From positions 124,001 through 188,000 of the forward strand of contig SWBL01000013.1 in the NCBI GenBank assembly GCA_024195585.1: DNA of 64,000 bases, in the 5' to 3' direction. The DNA is from Aureobasidium sp. EXF-3400 (taxonomy: Eukaryota > Ascomycota > Dothideomycetes > Dothideales > Saccotheciaceae). Under the pieces are notes generated by a model. That model searched no databases and was not told where the DNA came from. It saw only the letters and a list, made by a program, of their open reading frames with translations. Numbering within the stretch: position 1 is the first letter of the stretch; each line of letters opens with the position of its first letter. The position numbers and the translations under genes were made by a program. Positions 32,600 to 44,491 of this stretch are shown piece by piece.

Positions 32600-33962
32600 A
32601 TGGTTGTCTTTGTCGACTTGGACGACCCGGATGAGGTCGAGCATCAGCAACATGGACATAACACGCCATTTGATATGCGCGACTTGATCAATGCTCATGC
32701 TGCAAGGTCACTGCAACACACCTCGGAGAAACAAAACGACGAGGAAGAAGAGGAAGATGATCGAGAACATCCAAATCTGAATGCGTTGTCTGCTGTATTG
32801 GGTAACTATCCGTTAGTTCCCTCTGTCCATTCGATGTTATAGAAACAGTCTTGTACTGACGATAGCTCGGGTCTTAGTATTATCTCTGAGATAGCGAGAC
32901 ACTTGGATCTAAACTCTTTACACGATTTATCCCGCACGTGTCGCCAATTCCGCGCCAATCTGCTTCAACACCGTAGACAACTGATTCCTCAAACCCTGCG
33001 ATGTGTATCCGATACACCGAACCCAGCATGGAAGTCAGAAAGTGTATTGAGGGAAGAGGCAGATGAGCTGTGGAACACACATGGACCAGATGGAATCAGG
33101 ATTCCTAGGTTGACCAGTGGGAGAGTGGGCACGTGTGCTAGAGATATGGTTGGAGAGTGTCGACGATGTGGGACTGTGGTTTGCCGGGTAGGCACGCTGT
33201 AAAGAAGAGGGCTAACAGAGTGTACCGTACTAATGATATTGGCAGAACTGCACCATGAAAGCTCCCTCAAGCACAGCACTCAAATCTCGCCACCGACGAC
33301 TCTGCCGCGCATGCATCAGAGCGCCTTTATACCTACACACAAGAACCACAAACCCAGAAGCTGATACTGAACACCATAACGACAACTCTGACGACTTCCT
33401 AACACATAACCCACCCCTATACCGCGGCCCCTGCTCCTGCCACTCTCAGGTCTGGATCTGCACACCCTGCTCTACCACTCTCCGCACCCTCGACACCTCC
33501 TACATGCGCGCCTGGACCTGGCGATCCCGTTACAGCACGCACCTTCACGGAATCGGCACAGGTCTAGGCACCGGCATCGAAGGCGTCCAATGCGGCCGCG
33601 AAGCACACTGCCTCTCCGCCCGCACAATCTTCAAAGAGATAGAATGCGATGCCGCAGAAACACGAACCGGCGGCTACTTTTTGCAAGAAATCGAGGGTAT
33701 AGGGGGTGTAGTCAAGAAAAAGGTTAAGAGGAGGTTATTGGTAGGGGATGTGGTGCAAGAGTTTGAGGATGAGAGGGAAGGAGGCAAGTATCTGGAAAGA
33801 GAGCAGGAAGGTGTGGATCGGAGTTGGTGTTCTTGGTGTGCGAGGGTGGTTTTGAGTAAGAAGGACATTCTGAGAGTTGGAAGTGCGGGTAGTAGTGCCC
33901 GAGAAATTGGATTATTGGGTAGAGCTTCCGACAGTGATTTGAGTTCTAGTTCGAGCCTTTGA
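32600..33962 (+). CDS. F-box protein with a Cys-rich zinc-binding region
   Basis: Three exons, 32600-32811, 32878-33187 and 33246-33962, with 66- and 58-nt introns (412 aa). The start is the ATG at 32600, because the frame's earlier codon is TTG. An acidic stretch (EEEEEDDREHPN) precedes the F-box at about residues 65-105: LGNYPIISEIARHLDLNSLHDLSRTCRQFRANLL. The splice at 33187/33246 joins CRRCGTVVCR to NCTM, making a Cys cluster (GECRRCGTVVCRNC). More CxxC pairs follow (RRLCRACI, PCSCHSQVWICTPC, WCSWCARVV), which suggests two or more zinc-binding sites. F-box proteins recruit substrates to SCF ubiquitin ligases. The target here is unknown. The C-terminal half is specific to this group of fungi as far as I can tell. 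Confidence 0.8.
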
Positions 33963-34427
33963 CGGAGGCTTTGGGTTGTCAAAGGCGCTTGGAGGTTTGG
34001 TTACAGGATGGGGCCTTTCATGAAGTCTTATACTTCTCCAATCACGCCCTTTCATATACGTATGCCTAACGAGTAGGCTTCACACAAAATTCCTACGTTG
34101 ATATTCTCTAAACTCCCAATGCGGTCAACAGATCATGATTGTAGGCAAAAAAATCAGTATCGGATAGGATGAACGTGAATTGGTCTTCATTAAGCCTCGA
34201 TGTTCTTCAGGCAACTAGATCAGAAAAAAGCAGATGTACATCCCCTTAGCTGCGTCTACTTTGGCTCGTGTCCTCGCGCTAGATGTTAAAAAAGAGGTGG
34301 AAGAAACATGATGTGCTTAGAGATGATGAGGCTGTGATGATATTAGAGAAGACTGCGCTGCCAGCGCGCAAGGAAAATTGATAGGAAAGTGAAAAATGAG
34401 TCTGCCGGGGAGAATGTCTTCATGCGC
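33963..34427. other. Intergenic, convergent ends
   Basis: Between the F-box gene and the MAP kinase gene, which converge. Holds their two terminator regions. Nothing else recognised. Confidence 0.45.
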
Positions 34428-35896
34428 TTATCGCATCTGCTGCTGGCCGTATTGAGCGTCGAGACCGTACTCCAACTCCCTCTCTAGGCCTTCAGTTGTG
34501 CTCTCGCCAAGAGCCTGTGGACGTGGGTCCTCAGCTTGACGAGGCCATTGATCGGGCATGGGTACTTGGCCAGCTTGTTGTTGGTAGTCGCCATAGTGTT
34601 GCTGCTGTTGCTGTTGTTGCTGCTGGTGAAGAGGAGCGCGCACTTCACTTCTGAAGCGTCTGACTTCATCGAAAATAATTGTTCTAAGCTCAGGAATCTC
34701 CTTGACAACCTCGAAGCGGAAATCGAATTTTGTAGGACAAGCGGGCTCATCGCTGGGATCGTGCCAGATAGCAAGGTATGGGTGTTCGAGAGCTTCTTCG
34801 GTGGTAATGCGCTTGGCAGGGACGAAAGCAAGCATCTTTTCCAGTAGGTCAAGGGCGTCAGGATTGGCACGGGGGAAGAATTGCTGGTAGGGAATGCGTG
34901 GCATGTAAGGCAACCCGCGGACATACTCGCGGGCGCGAGGGGAGCCAATGAGCTGGAGGATACTCTCATCGGGAGTGCCGAGGACGTGTAGGATCTGGTT
35001 GAGCTGGTCGACATAATCCTTGCCCTTCAGGAAGGGCTTACCCCCAAGAAGTTCGGCAAGAATACATCCAACAGACCAGACGTCAACTAGGAGGGGTGGT
35101 CAGCATGACGAAGATAGTGGTTGTGCAAGGCGCACGACATACTGGCTTTTGTGTACTCTGCGAAACTGAGCATAATCTCAGGAGCTCTGTACCATCTTGT
35201 AGCAACGTACTCGGTCTGGAAGCCAGCAGCAACATTGTCGGGCTCGTTGCTGAAGCCACGGGCGAGACCAAAGTCGCAAATCTTCAACTCGCAGTCGGCA
35301 TTGACGAGCAGGTTGCCGGGCTTGAGGTCGCGGTGCAAGACGTTTGCCGAGTGGATGTATTTGAGACCGCAGAGAATCTGGTAGATGAAGGACTGGAAGT
35401 GGGCGTCGGTCAAGGGCTGGCCACTGCGGATGATGGCGGCCAAATCACATTCCATCAGTTCTTCGTAGAGGTAGACCTCGTTGTAGCTGCCGGGGCCGCC
35501 GGGGATGTCCATGTCGAAGAGACATGTGATCTGGTCATGGGTCAGCTCGTGCTGAACAGAAAGGAGTAGGTGGGGCGGGAAGACTGACATTGCGGTGGCC
35601 TCTGAAGTGTTGCAGTAGCTTGATCTCACGGAGGGCGCGCTTGGCCAGAATCTGCTTGCTGAAGACATTTGTGATTTTCTTGACGGCTACCTGCTCTTTC
35701 GGATCGTGGCCTGCTTGTGCTGCGCTGGATTCGAGTTGGTCAGTTGAGCTTCTGACAGCTTGTTGTTGCTGAGGGATACACACCACACGATACCGTAGGC
35801 GCCCTGACCCAACTCCTTTGTGACATTGTACCGCGCATCGACAATGAATTCCTGGCCAAAGACCTTGAAGCTTCTGCGTCCGCCGACGTCGGTCAT
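34428..35896 (-). CDS. SLT2: MAP kinase of the Slt2/Mpk1 cell-wall integrity class
   Basis: Four exons, 35784-35896, 35589-35724, 35143-35530 and 34428-35086 (431 aa), with introns of 56-59 nt. All kinase landmarks are present: the P-loop GQGAYGIV, the ATP-binding lysine pair in [29 protein letters not shown], and the dual-phosphorylation motif TEY in [20 protein letters not shown] together with [18 protein letters not shown] and the long Gln-rich C-terminus is typical of fungal Slt2/MpkA kinases. They respond to cell-wall stress via Bck1 and Mkk1. The Gln tract in the tail (nine or more residues, a CTG/CAG repeat) may vary in length between strains. All catalytic residues look intact. Confidence 0.95.
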
Positions 35897-36908
35897 GTTT
35901 GCGAGGATAAGGATTGCTGAGGCTGGTGTCGAGGATTCGTCGACTTGTGAGATGCGGCGCTGCTCTTGTCTTGTTGATACCAATGGCGCGGGGGAAGCAG
36001 CAGGCAGGCGCGTCTCGCTCGTGCTTTCCGGATTCTGCCTGGAGCCTGTGGTCAAAGAATTTCTGCACACTCAACAATCTTGGACAAAAGCTTTTAGGAA
36101 AAGTTCAACGCTCTCTCGTATAGATGATGGATCAAGACTCCGAGTTATATCTTGACTGCACAGAATTGGCAAATGGTCCCTGAAGTTTGACCGGTCGCCT
36201 GCTTCTCGCTCTGATTGGCTACTGCACCACCCCCACTTGTTTTGCCGTAAGCGCCAGCCTTGCTGTGCCCCTCTCGCCCTTGGTTGCCTTCCTCGTGCTA
36301 TCTGTTCGCAACCTTCAACCTGTCAGTCTTATCACACTATCTGCTATGGTTTGACACTTTCAAATCTTCTAGTCATTTGTGGCCTGTATCTGTGTCGTTG
36401 CACAGAGATATGTTGTCCTCAGCTCTCGCTTGCGTCTTCTAAGCCAGAAGGAGCGACTTTGTCAGCCTGACTGTGTTGTTTGCAACCCCGACTCGTCGGA
36501 CTCGAGTCCAAGCCTCACTCACCTCGTAACGGCTTTTATTTTTATTTTTGTCTCGTCGAGGATCCACAGACCTCTGAGACATACACACGAACCTCTGTTC
36601 GGCACTCGTGCAAGCTTATATCTGAAACATTTCTTCTTGTTCTAGTCTTGCTTGTGTCCACTCTTTATATTCTTCTATACCACATTCCCTGTTCCGTGCC
36701 CTTCTACAAACCAATTCCTTCCAAAATAGAACACCTCATCAGTAAACATGACAAGTCTCCACATGCCATGTGAGCATCGAAAAAACAAAAACGCCCCAAT
36801 ATGCATCTGCTATCACAAGCAGAACGAGAAAAATGCTACAGAGAAGCGGCCATATAAAAAAAAGCCCAACGTGAATATGCGAAAAAGTAAAACCAAGGCC
36901 AAGCACCC
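35897..36908. other. Intergenic, upstream of the MAP kinase gene
   Basis: About 1 kb with pyrimidine-rich blocks (long CT runs near 36250-36680). Contains the slt2-like promoter and the 3' end of the C2-domain gene. No recognised gene. A 12-bp direct repeat, AAGGCCAAGCAC, occurs at about 36895 and 36912, right at the C2 gene's end. Confidence 0.4.
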
Positions 36909-39332
36909 CTAAGGCCAAGCACCCCTTCTCACAGTACCCCTGCTAAGTGGTCTTCTTGAGCCTCCAATGTCAATCTTGGCCATCTCCTTACTCAAGGCCG
37001 AAGCTCCGTAGCCATGTTGCTCGTACACCACACCCTGTTGTTGGACCATCTGGTTCTCGTAACCAAATTGGTCTCCTCCACTAGGGGCAGTGTACTTGCC
37101 AAACATGTCGCCGTAATGCGCCCCTTGGCCTGCCTGTGAAGGGGTCGAATATGCAGAGTGATGGCCTTCGTAGACACCGGGGCGCCCGTCTGTGAAACTC
37201 GAACTGTAACCCGCATGTCCAGCATAGGGGTTAGGAATGTCAATCTCAGAGAGTGGGCCAGGTGAGCCCGTCATATGGCTATGGTGAGAGGCTGACGACA
37301 TGGGGCGCTTCGGCGGTGAACCTCTCGTGCGAACATTGACGACTACATCCCGACCATAAGGTGTTCTACTACCGGCTGCCCCACGTGGACCTGCTAAGCC
37401 ATTTGGATGTACCTGTCCATTCGAGCCATAAACCTTGGTCGGGGTCTTCTTCTCCGGCTCAGGTGCCCAGCTGTGTACAGGTAAATGGTCGCTAGGGTCG
37501 ATCACTCTGCCGTCGAAGCCGACAATTTTGGCATTGGGATCTGGTAGAGGACGTGCACCCTCCTCATCATCGCCACCAGGTGAGTTTTGAATATGATAAG
37601 GCGAGTGTGGGTTTGAGCCAGAGGCAAAGGGCGAGTTAGAGGAAGCATTTGGGTTGAGAGAGTCGAAGTCGTCGGGAGAAAAGAAATTACCGTTTGACGT
37701 TGAAGGGCGTGGAACATCCTTGCGAGTGGGCGAGGGAGAAGCGCTGCTATTGGCGAAAGTACGGACAGGATGGCGGATGGCATCAATGTTGTTGCGCGGT
37801 GGCAGAGGGGAGACATTGCGCGAAGGAAGTGGAGAAACATTACGGGAAGGAGGGCGTGCCATGATTGGGCTTGGCTCGTTGCTGTATCGTCTGTGATATC
37901 CATAATCCTCGGTGTATGCTGAAGGTGACGGGCTCATGGATCGACGAATCTGGTTGGCCAAGGGGTGTGCTCGTGGTGGAGTCATGGCGTATGCGTCAGG
38001 TACGCTTTGGCGACTAGCCGCGCGCGAGTGACTGCGATAATGCGATGAAGCCGCGACCGAAGAGGGAGCTGGTGGAGGGAATCCAGAGTAAGAAGCCCTG
38101 AAGTTGGGTGAGGAGCTGTAGTATGAAGCCGGTGCTGGAGGAGGCGCATAATCATCTACAGACATGCTTCTCGGTGGCGGTCCTCGCGATGTCGAACGAG
38201 CGTTCCTTGTGTGTGATGGACTCCTGGTGTGCGAGGGACTGCGAATATGCGATGGAGGCACAGGAGGCAGTTCTCTGTCGTAGTCAAGCTCGTCAATGTC
38301 CTCAACGGTAGGTTGCAGACAGCGTGGCAGAGGCTCTTGCCATCCCTGGTCCGACTGCACAACGCTAGGGGACGAGGCAGAATGAGGGAGAGTCGGGATA
38401 CTGTGAGAACGGCCATGGCCGTAATGTTCGTGGCCCGGGTAGTCGTGAGGCACACTAGGCTGAGAAGGCACAGAGCCACGATGTCTGCGAGTGGAAGGAA
38501 GCTGTGGGAGTTCGGGCATAACGGGCTGATGGTAGCCAGGGTGGTAATCCAGGTCAAGTTCATCGGGATCATAGTGGTGTGCTTCCGGAATGGCAGGGGC
38601 AGATTGAGCGTGGTGTTGAGGACGCGGACGAAGGCCGTGAGGAGTCCAATCTTCTGTTGGTCGTCCTGGTAATTGCCTTGGACCTCTTGCATGGTCTGGC
38701 ACGATTGAGCCTGGTGCTGGGGGTCCGTTCAACTCGGCAGGAAGTGGACGGCGTTTGATGGCGGCTTTGCGTTGTGCGTTGTCAGCAGCACTAATGCCGC
38801 TCACCCTTCTCTTGTTTTCGGGTTGCGGTCGCGAATCGTAGTATGTCAATTCGAGGTTAATCTCGCCTGCGTATTTGCCCTTGAAGTTCAGAGCGTGCCA
38901 GCCGTCGCGCTTGCCTCCGCCCGGTATGCAGACATCTTGCAGACTGATGTAGGCCTCTCCAATCAAATCCGTCTTCTTGTCGTCGTTGAAAATGGACACT
39001 TTGAGATTGTGGTAGTCAGGCGAATCGTGAACGGTAAAGCGAAGCTCTTGGTCCCTGTTGTCTTGGGTCAGAATATTGGCCGATACAGCATCTTCTGCTT
39101 TCGATGCTCACCATCTGGGCGTCTGGCCTCCTCGTTTGTCCGTCTCGGTCTTTTTTGCTTCCTTGCCTAGCCTGGCGGCGCAGTATGGATTCTGCTTGCC
39201 CATGCGCTTAACATTGGGCAGGTTCTTTGCACGATCGACAATAGCCACCAAGGTGCCAATCTCGGGACCATCGACCGTCATGTCCGAGTAGATGCCTGCT
39301 GTATGCATCCCGTTCATCAATGCTGTCGCCAT
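36909..39332 (-). CDS. C2 domain protein, Inn1/Fic1-like cytokinesis factor
   Basis: Two exons, 39112-39332 and 36909-39054, with a 57-nt intron (788 aa). The start is MATALMNG. The upstream open frame lacks similarity. The C2 domain covers about residues 20-140: GTLVAIVDRAKNLPNVKRMGKQNPYCAARLG, then DQELRFTVHDSPDYHNLKVSIFNDDKKTDLIGEAYI and GKYAGEINLELTYY. A single C2 at the N-terminus and a 600-residue Pro/Ser/His-rich disordered tail (many PxxP, RSPSHTRSP repeats) match Inn1 of budding yeast and Fic1 of fission yeast. These guide septum ingression and bind SH3 proteins such as Hof1/Cdc15 and Cyk3. The name is by architecture, so a different C2 adaptor is possible. Confidence 0.75.
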
Positions 39333-40205
39333 GGTTCCGGATGTGCTGGGGCAGTATGTCGTAAAGAAAAAATGGCCGAAGACGACCAGGGCCAACGATC
39401 AGGCAACAGGTAAACGAATGAAAAGCCGGCGCCTGGCCGGGTGAGGTCGAGGGGCTGTGTTTGGCAGTTTGGGGTGAAAGCCGGGGTACGATTGCTTGGA
39501 AGCTGTCGTGTACTGTCTGCGTGCCGTTGCGATTAGGGAGAAAGGACGGCGGGAGATGCAGGACGATTGGCCAAAGTTGGTAGTGTACGTGTTGGCTGGC
39601 GGCAATGATGCAGCAGACTCGTCTCAATCCCTGCTATGCTCGACTTTCCTGCTGTATCTGGTCTCCGTAGCGTGCTGAGATTATTGTGACGTAGCCGTTG
39701 CTATTGTTGTGTCAAAATAACCGTTTTGCTTTGGCGTTGGCGAATGAACAGGACAAAACGAGCGGTGTACCTGAGCCAGAGAGCCTGCAGAAGTCAAGAA
39801 GAGAAAGAAAGTTGAGATGACAGCTGCAGCAACTTGAATAAGCAAGCCAAACCCTGTTAAGCTGTCGCAGCCCGTCAACTCAAAAAAAAGTGGCTGGTCG
39901 GACTTTGAGGTGGCTGGTAAACACTCCGTGTCGCGTTGGCTCTTGGGCTCCCACTCGCATCGTCCCGTTTCATCACCTGTGCCTTAGTCCTTCCGTGGTT
40001 CGCTATACTACTAGACCCTATATTTACTGGTAACTCATGCTCATTGCACTTCTCTTGCTGTCTGCTGTCCGGCCTGCCTGAGCATAAGGCGCCCAACCTC
40101 TACTCGTGCCTTTCCGCCGTGACTCGTTGTCGGCGCTCATACCACAACATGGCTCTGCTTCCTGCTATGACATACAAAAGACCACATTGTGCAAAAATGA
40201 GCTTC
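39333..40205. other. Intergenic, upstream of the C2-domain gene
   Basis: About 870 bp, containing the promoter of the C2-domain gene and the end of the next gene. The part next to the start is pyrimidine and purine biased with no recognised motif. Confidence 0.4.
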
Positions 40206-41268
40206 TTAGGGCTTCATGGTTCTCCAGTCAACGCCTACTGTCCATGCCTCACCTGACACCTCAACATCCCAGGTCGGCAACCGGATGCTCACCTTGTCTC
40301 CTGCCTTCACCTTGACTGCTTTTTGGTTCGCTTGACCATCGATGAGTAACACCTTGGCATTGATTTTACCGGCCTTTGTACCGTGTGCAAACATCGGTCC
40401 ATCCCCCTTGACTTCGTTGACCTCGATTATGTGCACCGAGTCATCTACCGATGGAGCAGTTTGAGGTCTACCTTGAGTTGCAGTTTGTGCGGCTTCAATA
40501 ACCCATGATTGTAGCTCTGATGCTAGGCCACCAGCCATGAACTTCTGTCCTCTTCTTCGAGGTGAGAAGGCATCAGGCAGTGGCGTAACAGTTTCTGGTG
40601 CTGGAAGCGATGCCATTAGGAATGCCGGTCGACTACTGTTGGGTGCATTTCCATCTGTCTGGGTAAACGTCGTCCGGCTCATGCCTACAGACGGCAAGAT
40701 GAAACGTCCCGGGGTCGACTGTGGGGTTGATGATGGATCGCCAATGTCGACCTTTCGTCGTTTCGGCGATGACGGTAGGTGAGATGCGAGATATGCCCCT
40801 TTCTCAGGTTCTGGTATCGAATCTTGAGATACCGGCTGCGTCAAAGGTGTGAAATTGAGATCATGGTTGTCGTTGTCGAGCATTTCCTCATCATCGTCTG
40901 ATATGGAAATAGGCTCTTTGACGTTGTCGCGTCGATTCTCAATCGTGGTACTTGTACCTAGGGTGGAGGAATGAGGCTTTGCAGGTGATGGAGAACGTGG
41001 AGGAAAAGATGCCCGCCTTGCAGTAGACATGGCAAACCGTGGCACTCTTGCAAACTGTGAGGGTGTTGGGCCAGATGTCGGTCGCGGAGTGCTAGAATCA
41101 GTCGCATCCTGTAGCACCTGTTTTGATAGTTTTGATGGAGTTGGCGTGGCATGGTTCTGAGGTCGTTTGTTCATAAGGAACCGACGTGGTGAAGGTGTCT
41201 GGCCCACTGTCAGAAAAAGCTGGACAAACGAACAACAATACTGTACGTACTGAAGACGGTGGAGCCAT
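40206..41268 (-). CDS. Uncharacterised conserved-looking nuclear-type protein
   Basis: Two exons, 41247-41268 and 40206-41206 (340 aa). The short first exon gives MAPPSSV and the join gives LGQTPSPRRFLMNKRPQN. The intron is just 40 nt, near the lower limit, but the frame and GT..AG ends agree. Residues 1-110 are basic and Ser/Pro rich. An acidic patch (SDDDEEMLDND) and NLS-like PSSPKRRKVDIG follow. The C-terminal 120 residues look folded (FMAGGLASELQSWVIEAAQT, IIEVNEVKGDGPMFAHG, KVKAGDKVSIRLPTWDVEV) and could be an OB-like beta domain. I do not recognise the family. A role on DNA or chromatin is guessed only from composition. Confidence 0.65.
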
Positions 41269-42179
41269 TATGCCAGAACAACCGATCTATGTTGACAAGT
41301 TTTGGATTGACAGTAGGATGTTGGATGGTAGACGCAACACAAGGCGTCCGACTAGGCAACAGTTAAACGATGATGACGTGTTGACTTTGTTCGCGCGTCT
41401 TTCTGTGTGGTATAGAAAATTTGGATACAAACTGTTCCTGAACCACAAGTTGACACAATGATTGATGAGAATCTGCTTGGTATTCGGCAAGGTGATTGAA
41501 GTGGCGATGTAACTTAAGGAGTCACCCTGGCCTCGGGGTAATCTACATCCGAGCCCTAATTTGGAGATGGGTGCTGGGCGATGAGCTCCGAGGCTCGCGC
41601 ATGTTGATTGATATCGGAGCAAGATCGAGTTCCGGTGTACCCTATAGGAAGTGCTGGCGATTGCTCTGTCGTGAGATGGCGTGCTTTACATGCATTGTCT
41701 TGGCGTCCTATAAACAACCTTGAATCGGTTGTTCAGGAGGGGAAGCTCCAGCGTTGCTACGCACCTTTCCAAGCTCAAGCATTGCCTGTAGTCAACCAGC
41801 TGGTGGTCAAGTAAGTCCGCGCATCATCAGTCTCGAGGAAGGTCGGAATCTCTTCGAGCTATACTGTTCCTGCCATTGGTTACTCAATGTCATCCGTCAG
41901 AAGAACTCAAGTAGCTGAACTTATGGAGGCATCTATCTGAACGGATTCAAATCGTACTCGCCCTATCAGCGGATGGCCACGCGTTCGAGTGCATACTTCT
42001 GAAGTGTTGCGTGCTTGTTATCAATATTGCGCGACCTCATTTACAGGTCACGGCATCTGATACCCACCTAACGCCATGGATGCAACATAAGTATATAAGT
42101 CCTACCACTCGACTCGGAAAACGCAGAAGATCCTCACCAACTTCTGAGTTTCAGTGTACATCAGGTCGTCAAATCAAGA
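41269..42179. other. Intergenic, divergent promoters
   Basis: About 900 bp between the unknown protein gene and the dioxygenase gene. Some short frames, no recognised family. The TATA element at its right end is listed separately. Confidence 0.4.
42092..42099 (+). promoter_or_regulatory. TATA box of the TauD-type gene
   Basis: TATATAAG, 81 bp upstream of the start codon at 42180, at the spacing and orientation expected for a core promoter. Confidence 0.5.
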
Positions 42180-43402
42180 ATGGTTTCCGCAGATCAAACT
42201 TCGTTTCCCAAGCCGCTCAAGCAGTCTGGTGCGCTCGAGCAATTCACCTATGAGGACACAACTCCTGTCATCGGTCGAGAGTTTTCCAATGTCAACATCG
42301 TTGATGACCTTCTGAACGCACCCAATGCGGATCAATTGATCCAAGACCTCGCCGTCACTAGTATGCTGAGCTTACATCTTGCTATTGTTGATAATTTAAC
42401 ATCTGACTTGTATGGTAGTCTCGGAACGAGGTGTTGTCTTCTTCCGCAAGCAAGACAACCTTACCAATGCCCTACAGAAGCAACTGAACCATAGACTCGG
42501 CCAGTTGTCTGGCAAGCCATCGACGTCAACTCTACACATCCATCCCGTGCTCAACAACCGCAGCGAATTTGGTGTTGACGATGCTGAGATTAGTACTATC
42601 AGTTCTTTGCAGAGGAAAGCTCTCTTCAAGGAAAGCGACGCACGTAACAAACGCCGCTATGATGCTGCTCAATGGCATTCAGATATCCAATTTGAGCCTG
42701 CGCCAGCTGACTACACCTCACTTCGTCTGACTCAGCTTCCAAAATCTGGTGGCGACACCGTCTGGGCAAGCGGCTACGAGATTTACGATCGTTTCTCTCC
42801 AGCATACCAGAAGTTCTTCGAAGGCCTGACTGCCACTTTCTCTGGCGACGGCTTTCTCAAGGCCGCAGCTGCCAATCCAGACAAAGTCAAGATATATGAG
42901 AAGGAGCGTGGCAGTCCGCTGAATGTGGGCAAGGAGCTCACAGCCGTACACCCAGTTGTCAGAACAAATCCTGTCACTGGATGGAAGAGCATCTTCGCCC
43001 TCGGCCCTTTCCCTAAGTTCATCAATGAACTAAATGCCGATGAGTCGGAGGAACTGCTGAAGAAGTTCCGAGCTACCATTACAGAGAACCATGATCTCCA
43101 AGTCCGTTTCAAGTGGAGAAACGAGAACGATATCGGTAAATCCGGCGCTGTTCATTCTCGTTGGAATCATATACTGACAAGAGGATTTAGCCATCTGGGA
43201 CAATCGCAGTGCTTTCCACAGCGCTACCTTCGACTACGAAGGACTGGGCGAACGATTTGGTAACCGTGCTGTCGGTATTGGCGAGGTACCTTACCTCGAC
43301 CCAAACAGTCAGTCCAGAACAGAATCTCTCGCCAAGCGCCAGCTAAACCAAGAGGCGGCATTCGAGGGGAAGACTGAAAAGTCAGAGACTTTGTCTGCTT
43401 GA
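42180..43402 (+). CDS. TauD/TfdA-type 2-oxoglutarate dioxygenase
   Basis: Three exons, 42180-42360, 42419-43135 and 43191-43402, with 58- and 55-nt introns (369 aa). The iron-binding facial triad is visible: His147 and Asp149 in QWHSDIQFEP and the distal His309 in WDNRSAFHSATFDYEG. The 2OG-contact region follows. ISERGVVFFRKQ near the N-terminus and GGDTVWASGYEIYDRFSPAYQKFF are typical of fungal alpha-ketoglutarate-dependent sulfonate or taurine dioxygenases. Such enzymes release sulfite from sulfonates, giving the fungus an extra sulfur source, though substrate choice in this family is broad. No targeting signal is seen. Active-site residues are complete. Confidence 0.9.
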
Positions 43403-43682
43403 TTACTAGCAATGAAGGAGTTCCGGAAGTGGTTTGCTGGAAAAGACTATTTAACCAGCAATGCCATATTAACTTGAGGCATTCATGTTACACACCAAAT
43501 TTCAGAAGCCAATACCTGATGAATGGCATAACAAGATCTACAAAGACGAGTTCCAGTCACAATTAAAGTTGAGAAAAAACAGCATGATGTTAAATGAAGT
43601 AGTATTATGATCATTATTCTGGTAGACCTGCTACCGGAGAAAGTACCTTCCATATATTAAATTCATCAATCACACTTACCGT
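43403..43682. other. Intergenic, convergent ends
   Basis: AT-rich stretch between the dioxygenase and the small membrane protein genes, holding both 3' ends. Confidence 0.4.
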
Positions 43683-44075
43683 CTAGAAGAATCCAGCGGG
43701 AGCGACGCCGCGCTGACCTTGATGAACAGGTGTCAGCGGAACATCACAAAACTGCACTCTCTGATTCGCGTGAGCGAAGTTATGTTTGCCCATCCTAGAC
43801 ACTCTAGAAGGGCCGGTGCGTACACGAGCAATCTCTGGTCGACGAGGAAGTTCAGGAGAAACTTGCATCTCCACATCACGGTCAATGCGAGTGTTTCTCC
43901 AAGTCTTTCTGCGCATACGAGTAATCCAGGCATCCACTTGAGCATGGTGCTGTTGATTGTGAGAAGCAGTGTTGTGACGTGCGTGCTTGAGGGCAGAGAA
44001 GCCCAAGACAGCGATAGCGAGGACGATGAACGCCGCCATTACGACACCAAAGGAAGCGGCGACTTTATTACTCAT
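43683..44075 (-). CDS. Small single-span membrane protein, unknown
   Basis: Single exon of 130 aa starting at the ATG at 44075 (MSNKVAASFG). The longer open frame upstream begins at a plausible ATG but shows no further feature. One membrane span is clear (VVMAAFIVLAIAVLGFSAL, residues about 10-30). A basic, His-rich region follows (KHARHNTASHNQQHHAQVDAW), then a basic tail with Arg-rich and Pro motifs. No homologous family is recognised. Topology would place the basic tail in the cytosol. The CDS is short and only moderately supported, because it is not backed by introns or motifs. Confidence 0.5.
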   Translation of the reverse strand: MSNKVAASFGVVMAAFIVLAIAVLGFSALKHARHNTASHNQQHHAQVDAWITRMRRKTWRNTRIDRDVEMQVSPELPRRPEIARVRTGPSRVSRMGKHNFAHANQRVQFCDVPLTPVHQGQRGVAPAGFF

Positions 44076-44491
44076 ACTGAAATTTGAGGAAGTTGTTACT
44101 GGGGGTGATTCGTAATGAGATGGAATGGTTGTGATGTTTTTGTTTTTGGGTGGAAAATTCTGAGGAAGGAGGGAAGGCGCGAAGAGCTTGCGGCTTCTGC
44201 TTTCCAAGTGGATTCTGATGTGAGTGCTGTTAAAGTAAAGTACAATGAAGCAAAGAATGAGTTCCAACATCAATGAAGCATGTGAAAGAAAGTCAACCAA
44301 GACAATGAACCGTCGTTTGATTCAGGGGACAATGATGCACCACCAGAAATTGGTCATGACGTTGAACACCACTGCACGAAATTCAACACAGAGAGACAGA
44401 TCATAAACGAGAGTAGTATATAAGAGCAATGACAAAACAGCAAAACATAACAAAAGTTGCAAGGACAACACATTTCTGTGGTTGATTTTCG
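44076..44491. other. Intergenic, upstream of the small membrane protein
   Basis: Contains the small gene's promoter and the 3' end of the CRH-type gene. Nothing else recognised. Confidence 0.35.
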
